From NCBI GenBank assembly GCA_934271525.1, contig CAKQRL010000028.1, positions 1 to 8,262 on the forward strand: a DNA stretch of 8,262 nt, written 5' to 3'. The translations under genes and the position numbers were made by a program. Below the pieces are notes generated by a model. That model saw nothing but the letters and a program-made list of their open reading frames with translations. It ran no database searches and was not told where the DNA came from. Shown in pieces: positions 5,340-8,262 of the stretch. Position 1 is the first letter of the stretch, and each line of letters opens with the position of its first letter. The DNA comes from an uncultured Rhodocyclaceae bacterium (GTDB lineage Bacteria > Pseudomonadota > Gammaproteobacteria > Burkholderiales > Rhodocyclaceae).

Positions 5340-6458
5340 ATGCACAAGTTTTTTTATTTGTTAAAACGAGAAATAATTGAAATTTTCTCTTGGCAAAAAA
5401 GCGAGCGTGTTTGGCAAATGCCATTTTTTGCCGCATGGAGTATTGGCGTTGTTTTATTAATTGGTTCTCTTGTTAATCGCCCAGATTTAGCCTTAATTTC
5501 CATGGTTGGTGCAATGGTTTTTTTGTATGTTCCGGATACGCCAATTTTCCACAAAATAATATTAACAACGTGTTTGAGTTTTTTAATGGTTTTGAGTTTT
5601 ACATTAGGTCTTCTTTCGCAATTTTATCCTGCAAGTGCGCCTTTTGTTGTTTTTTTAGTTACCATGAATTGTGCGCAGGTGGTGCGTTATTTTGGCATTG
5701 GTGCGCCCGGATTTTTCTTTTTTACTTTTGCGTGTGTTTTGGGCACTTTTATGCCTTTTACTATTAAAGAAATTCCTTTTGCAATAGGTTTAATTGTGAT
5801 TGGCACAATGGTCTCAAGCGTGATGGTTTTTTTATATTCCATTAGTGTTATTCATATATTTAAAAATCATAAACCGAAACCGCCGCCCAGATTAGGTGAT
5901 TTTGGTTTTGATTCAATTATTGTCGACCCATTTATTATTGCGTGTTTTGTGGGCGGCTCTATGTGGTTGCAAAACTTTTTGGGTTTGGAACGTGGTTATT
6001 GGATGACTGTTTCTTGTGCCACGGTTTTAACGGCGATGACTTTTCGTTCCATTTGGTTAAAACAAGCGCAGAGAATAGTTGGCACATTTTTGGGGGCGGG
6101 TTTTGCGTATATTTTGTTGCATTATATTTTTACGCCATTTCAATTTGCATTGTTGATGATGTTATTTATGTTTTTGTCTGAAATTTTGGTTGTGCGCAAT
6201 TATACATTATCTATTATTTTTATTACGCCGATGACCACATATTTGGCGGAAGCGGCAAGTTTTATGAATTATAACCCGGATATTATTATTACCGCACGTT
6301 TAATTGATATTGTTTTGGGTTCTCTTTTTGGTTTATTAGGCGGGGCAGTTTTGCATTTCAAACCTTTGCGTTTGTTTTTAAATGTGGCACTGCGAAAAAT
6401 CTACGTTCGCGGCACTAAATTTGAAAAAACAACAGAAATTAAACAAAATCCACGGTAA
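5340..6458 (+). CDS. FUSC family inner-membrane protein (putative efflux component)
   Basis: A 372-residue integral membrane protein with two blocks of hydrophobic helices (about 27-175 and 193-345), separated by a short charged/proline linker (174-190). Such internal duplication is usual for FUSC proteins (YccS, AaeB and relatives). The second block has the family signature LERGYWMTVSCATVLTAMTF (216-235) with QRIVGTFLGAGFAYILL (244-260), and later RLIDIVLGSLFGLLGG (320-335). AaeB-type members export aromatic acids with a periplasmic adaptor; no HlyD-like adaptor gene is visible here, so substrate and partner are unknown. It is shorter than full AaeB/YccS (about 650-700 residues) and lacks their large cytosolic domain. 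The start lies 3 bases after the YjbR stop, and AGG overlaps that stop (AGGTGA, 5331-5336), which implies translational coupling. The stop codon lies inside repeat element E4, giving the C-terminus NPR. Confidence 0.85.
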   Translation: MHKFFYLLKREIIEIFSWQKSERVWQMPFFAAWSIGVVLLIGSLVNRPDLALISMVGAMVFLYVPDTPIFHKIILTTCLSFLMVLSFTLGLLSQFYPASAPFVVFLVTMNCAQVVRYFGIGAPGFFFFTFACVLGTFMPFTIKEIPFAIGLIVIGTMVSSVMVFLYSISVIHIFKNHKPKPPPRLGDFGFDSIIVDPFIIACFVGGSMWLQNFLGLERGYWMTVSCATVLTAMTFRSIWLKQAQRIVGTFLGAGFAYILLHYIFTPFQFALLMMLFMFLSEILVVRNYTLSIIFITPMTTYLAEAASFMNYNPDIIITARLIDIVLGSLFGLLGGAVLHFKPLRLFLNVALRKIYVRGTKFEKTTEIKQNPR

Positions 6459-6496
6459 ACAGATTATTTTTTCAACAAAACAAATCAATATTTACC
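6446..6496. repeat. Dispersed intergenic element, copy E4, between convergent genes
   Basis: The left arm AAATCCACGGTAAAC (6446-6460) is identical to E1 and E3. The inverted partner TTTACC (6491-6496) pairs with GGTAAA (6454-6459), and GATT (6462-6465) pairs with AATC (6483-6486). The loop begins ATTTTTTCAA as in E2. It holds the stop codons of both flanking genes: TAA 6456-6458 for FUSC (plus) and TGA 6487-6485 for the glycosyltransferase (minus). It could act as a weak two-way terminator, though there is no canonical GC-rich stem with a U tract. Confidence 0.75.
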
Positions 6497-8262
6497 ATAT
6501 ATTATTTTGTTTGTTGAATATGAAAACTCTGGAATGTTTTTATTATTTTCATTTTTAAAAACGTTCCAGAGTGTTCCACTTCGTTTTTCATCTTTTGTTG
6601 CATTTTGTTTAAATTGAATATTGATGCTGTCGGTAAAAACAAAATAATCAATTTTTTCAAAAGAATAATTAAAATGTGAAGCACTGCCAATAAAAGGACG
6701 TGGATGGAAGTTTTTGATATCGCCACTTTTTAAATTTTTAATATCAATGGTTTTAATATGTGGATAATTGAAAAAAGCATCCATTGTGCGTTGCCCACGT
6801 GGAAAATCATAGCCCACCATTAAAAATGTTTTGTCTTTGTTTTCTTTAATAAAATTATCCAAAATTTTTATTTCTTGGCGTTGTGTATCTGTGAGTTCAA
6901 AATTTTTGCGGTAGCCTAAGCTAAAATAAAGGGTATTAAAAACTTGTGCCAGCGCAAAAAATATTAAAAAACAAAGTAAAAATTTTTTTGTATGTTTATT
7001 TAAAACATTACCCATGCAATAGAATATAAATAACATAAAAGCTATTTTTTGTATTTCATAAAAAGGCAAATGTGGGCGCATAAATGTCCACCGCAAAAAT
7101 CCTAACATTGCGTGTGCTCCCATGGGGCTTAAACCCCGATAAGTTAGCACAAATGCGCTTGCCAAAATAATTAAAAATAATTTGTCTTTGATGGTAATTG
7201 TTTTGAGAGGTATTTCAAACAATGAGAAAAACACCACCAACATAGGCAACCAAATATAAGGTAAATAACGCAAATGCGTGTGAGGAAAATCGCTGAAAAA
7301 ATCTTCCCGAATGGTAATGCTATAAGCCACAATGAAAGCGGTTAATAAAATAATAGATAATACAAAAACAAACAATTGTTTGCTTTTTTCTTTTAAATTT
7401 TTGAAATAAATAATCGGCAGAGTGAAAAGAAAAAAACAACCAGCGAGAAGAACATTCATCAAATAATAATAAAAACCATAAAATAAAAATGGAATACGAC
7501 CTTCTTTACTTAAAACTCCCGGGGTGGTTTGTGCTTGGGAATAAGAATTACCAAGACCATAAAAAATGGTCAGCTTAAATAATAAAAAAACACTCAAAAA
7601 TAAAAAGCAAGCGATGGCGGCATTTTTAATTTGCGCTTTAAAATCAATGTTTAAACGCAATATTTTTGCAAAAACAATAAAGACACAAAAAGCAGCTAAT
7701 AATAAAACACCAACTTCCTTGCACAAATAAAGTGCATAAGCCAAAACACCGCAAGTGGCAGATAATATAATATTTAAATGATTTTCTAAAATCAATTTTA
7801 TAAAGAAATAAAACGCCCAAAGACCTAATGGCAAAAATAAAATTTCGCTCATTAGGGTAACGGAAAAAGAAAGATCGGATAAAATTAAACTGAAAATACA
7901 AAGAATTAAAATTTTCTTTTTATTTTCAAAAAACAATTTGCTGATTAAATAGGATGGAAAAACAACGGAAGAAACCAAAAAAGCATTTAATGCGGCGATT
8001 AAATGCATTTGCAATTCTCTCGATTCAAATAAAAAAATCGGTGATAAAAATAAAGAATAGAGAATTTTTTGAAAATCAGTTGGTAAATTATAAATCACCA
8101 AAAAATGCCCACGGGCAATATTTTCTGCAATGTGGTAATACCGCAGTTCATCGGGGTAGAAAATTAAAATCTTTTCGTAATCTGCTAAAAAGAAACGAAT
8201 AATAAAACTAATTAAAAATAAAATAGAAATAACTATTCGGGGGGGGGGGGGGGGGGGGTAAA
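6485..8262 (-). CDS. GT-C membrane glycosyltransferase, GT39/ArnT-like (5' end beyond window)
   Basis: At least 591 residues are visible, open to the right edge. Near the visible N-terminus come a first membrane helix (about 9-27) and FYPDELRYYHIAENIARGHF (34-53). The Asp-Glu there (residues 37-38) fits the catalytic first-periplasmic-loop acid of GT39/ArnT/PMT-type enzymes, which use lipid-linked sugars. Many further helices follow, with MSEILFLPLGLWAFYFF (137-153), common in GT-C proteins, and HTHLRYLPYIWLP (327-339), a periplasmic/TM junction resembling the family's R-Y motif. The last 130 or so residues are a soluble, probably periplasmic domain. A TTG at 8101 can be read as a start but would cut off the catalytic loop, so it is rejected. 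The N-terminus reads Tyr, six Pro, Arg through the C tract at 8239-8258. Strongly AT-rich. Likely transfers a sugar to LPS, lipid A or a surface glycan; the substrate is unknown. Confidence 0.85.
   Translation of the reverse strand, partial: YPPPPPPRIVISILFLISFIIRFFLADYEKILIFYPDELRYYHIAENIARGHFLVIYNLPTDFQKILYSLFLSPIFLFESRELQMHLIAALNAFLVSSVVFPSYLISKLFFENKKKILILCIFSLILSDLSFSVTLMSEILFLPLGLWAFYFFIKLILENHLNIILSATCGVLAYALYLCKEVGVLLLAAFCVFIVFAKILRLNIDFKAQIKNAAIACFLFLSVFLLFKLTIFYGLGNSYSQAQTTPGVLSKEGRIPFLFYGFYYYLMNVLLAGCFFLFTLPIIYFKNLKEKSKQLFVFVLSIILLTAFIVAYSITIREDFFSDFPHTHLRYLPYIWLPMLVVFFSLFEIPLKTITIKDKLFLIILASAFVLTYRGLSPMGAHAMLGFLRWTFMRPHLPFYEIQKIAFMLFIFYCMGNVLNKHTKKFLLCFLIFFALAQVFNTLYFSLGYRKNFELTDTQRQEIKILDNFIKENKDKTFLMVGYDFPRGQRTMDAFFNYPHIKTIDIKNLKSGDIKNFHPRPFIGSASHFNYSFEKIDYFVFTDSINIQFKQNATKDEKRSGTLWNVFKNENNKNIPEFSYSTNKIIYGKY
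6526..6572. repeat. Long inverted repeat near the 3' end of the GT-C gene
   Basis: ACTCTGGAATGTTTTT (6526-6541) is the inverse of AAAAACGTTCCAGAGT (6557-6572), a 16-bp stem with a 15-base loop. The single non-Watson-Crick position is a G-U pair in plus-strand RNA but a C-A mismatch in minus-strand RNA, so plus-strand RNA would fold better. It lies 68 bases after the FUSC stop and within the last 30 or so codons of the minus-strand gene. On the minus strand it is followed by TTTTC. It may be a terminator for read-through from the plus operon. Confidence 0.7.
8239..8258 (+). repeat. 20-base poly-G tract (poly-C in the GT-C coding strand)
   Basis: Twenty consecutive G in an otherwise AT-rich region, ending 4 bases before the window edge. 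In the minus-strand gene it encodes prolines in frame with the first membrane helix. The +1 and -1 frames hit stop codons at 8235-8233 (TAG) and 8210-8208 (TAG). This matches a phase-variable simple sequence repeat, but an edge artefact is possible. Confidence 0.7.

Noticed and set aside
1172..6460. The repeated 15-mer as a known DNA uptake signal
   Set aside because: It contains neither the Neisseria GCCGTCTGAA core nor the Haemophilus AAGTGCGGT core; an unrelated uptake role was not excluded but has no direct support.
8099..8101. TTG at 8101 as the start of the GT-C gene
   Set aside because: The frame continues upstream to the window edge and includes the first membrane helix and the PDE catalytic-loop motif, so the real start is further upstream.
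1..8262. tRNA, rRNA, CRISPR array, insertion sequence or phage genes
   Set aside because: No cloverleaf-like segments, regularly spaced repeats, transposase or integrase motifs were found on either strand; the four repeat copies are dispersed and not evenly spaced.

Overview
The window looks like an AT-rich Gram-negative, probably proteobacterial, chromosome segment. A phosphoethanolamine transferase of the EptA/EptC type acts on the outer-membrane/LPS system. The other genes (FUSC membrane protein, SPFH/NfeD pair, SprA-like protein, GT61 and GT-C glycosyltransferases) fit that setting. Arginine is mostly CGN and leucine mostly TTA/TTG, which argues against Campylobacter/Helicobacter despite the poly-G/C tract. 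I could not place it more precisely; an AT-rich beta- or gammaproteobacterium is a guess.

Layout, left to right. (1) Minus strand, 1-2342: a GT61-type glycosyltransferase followed 47 bp later by a phosphoethanolamine transferase that runs off the left edge. Together they look like a surface-glycan/lipid A decoration unit. (2) A 226-bp divergent intergenic region with a palindromic repeat and a good -10 box. (3) Plus strand, 2569-3279: a SprA-related putative metalloprotease with an HEXXH motif and a repetitive Lys/Glu/Gln tail. (4) Plus strand, 3347-6458: a tight four-gene run of slipin/stomatin (SPFH), NfeD, a two-domain MmcQ/YjbR protein and a FUSC membrane protein. Every junction is between a short overlap and 13 nt, so it is almost certainly one operon. 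(5) Minus strand, 6485-right edge: a large GT-C (GT39/ArnT-like) membrane glycosyltransferase, convergent with the operon and open to the edge through a 20-base C tract (G on the plus strand).

Two signals are not explained by the genes. The first is a dispersed intergenic element with the half-site AAATCCACGGTAAAC. It occurs four times: two copies are palindromes about 50 bp long and two are half copies, and all sit at gene ends or in gene gaps. One copy supplies the stop codons of both convergent genes. The second is the homopolymeric G/C sequence at both window edges. The right-hand tract lies in frame at the N-terminus of the glycosyltransferase, and both other frames stop just after it. 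That is the arrangement of a phase-variable ON/OFF switch, but the edge position means a sequencing or assembly artefact must be excluded.

Three of the seven genes decorate envelope glycans or lipid A, and three (slipin, NfeD, FUSC) act in the inner membrane, so the window is mainly about cell-envelope surface and membrane quality. No RNA genes, CRISPR arrays, transposases or plasmid/phage genes were seen, and no gene-free stretch exceeds 226 bp.
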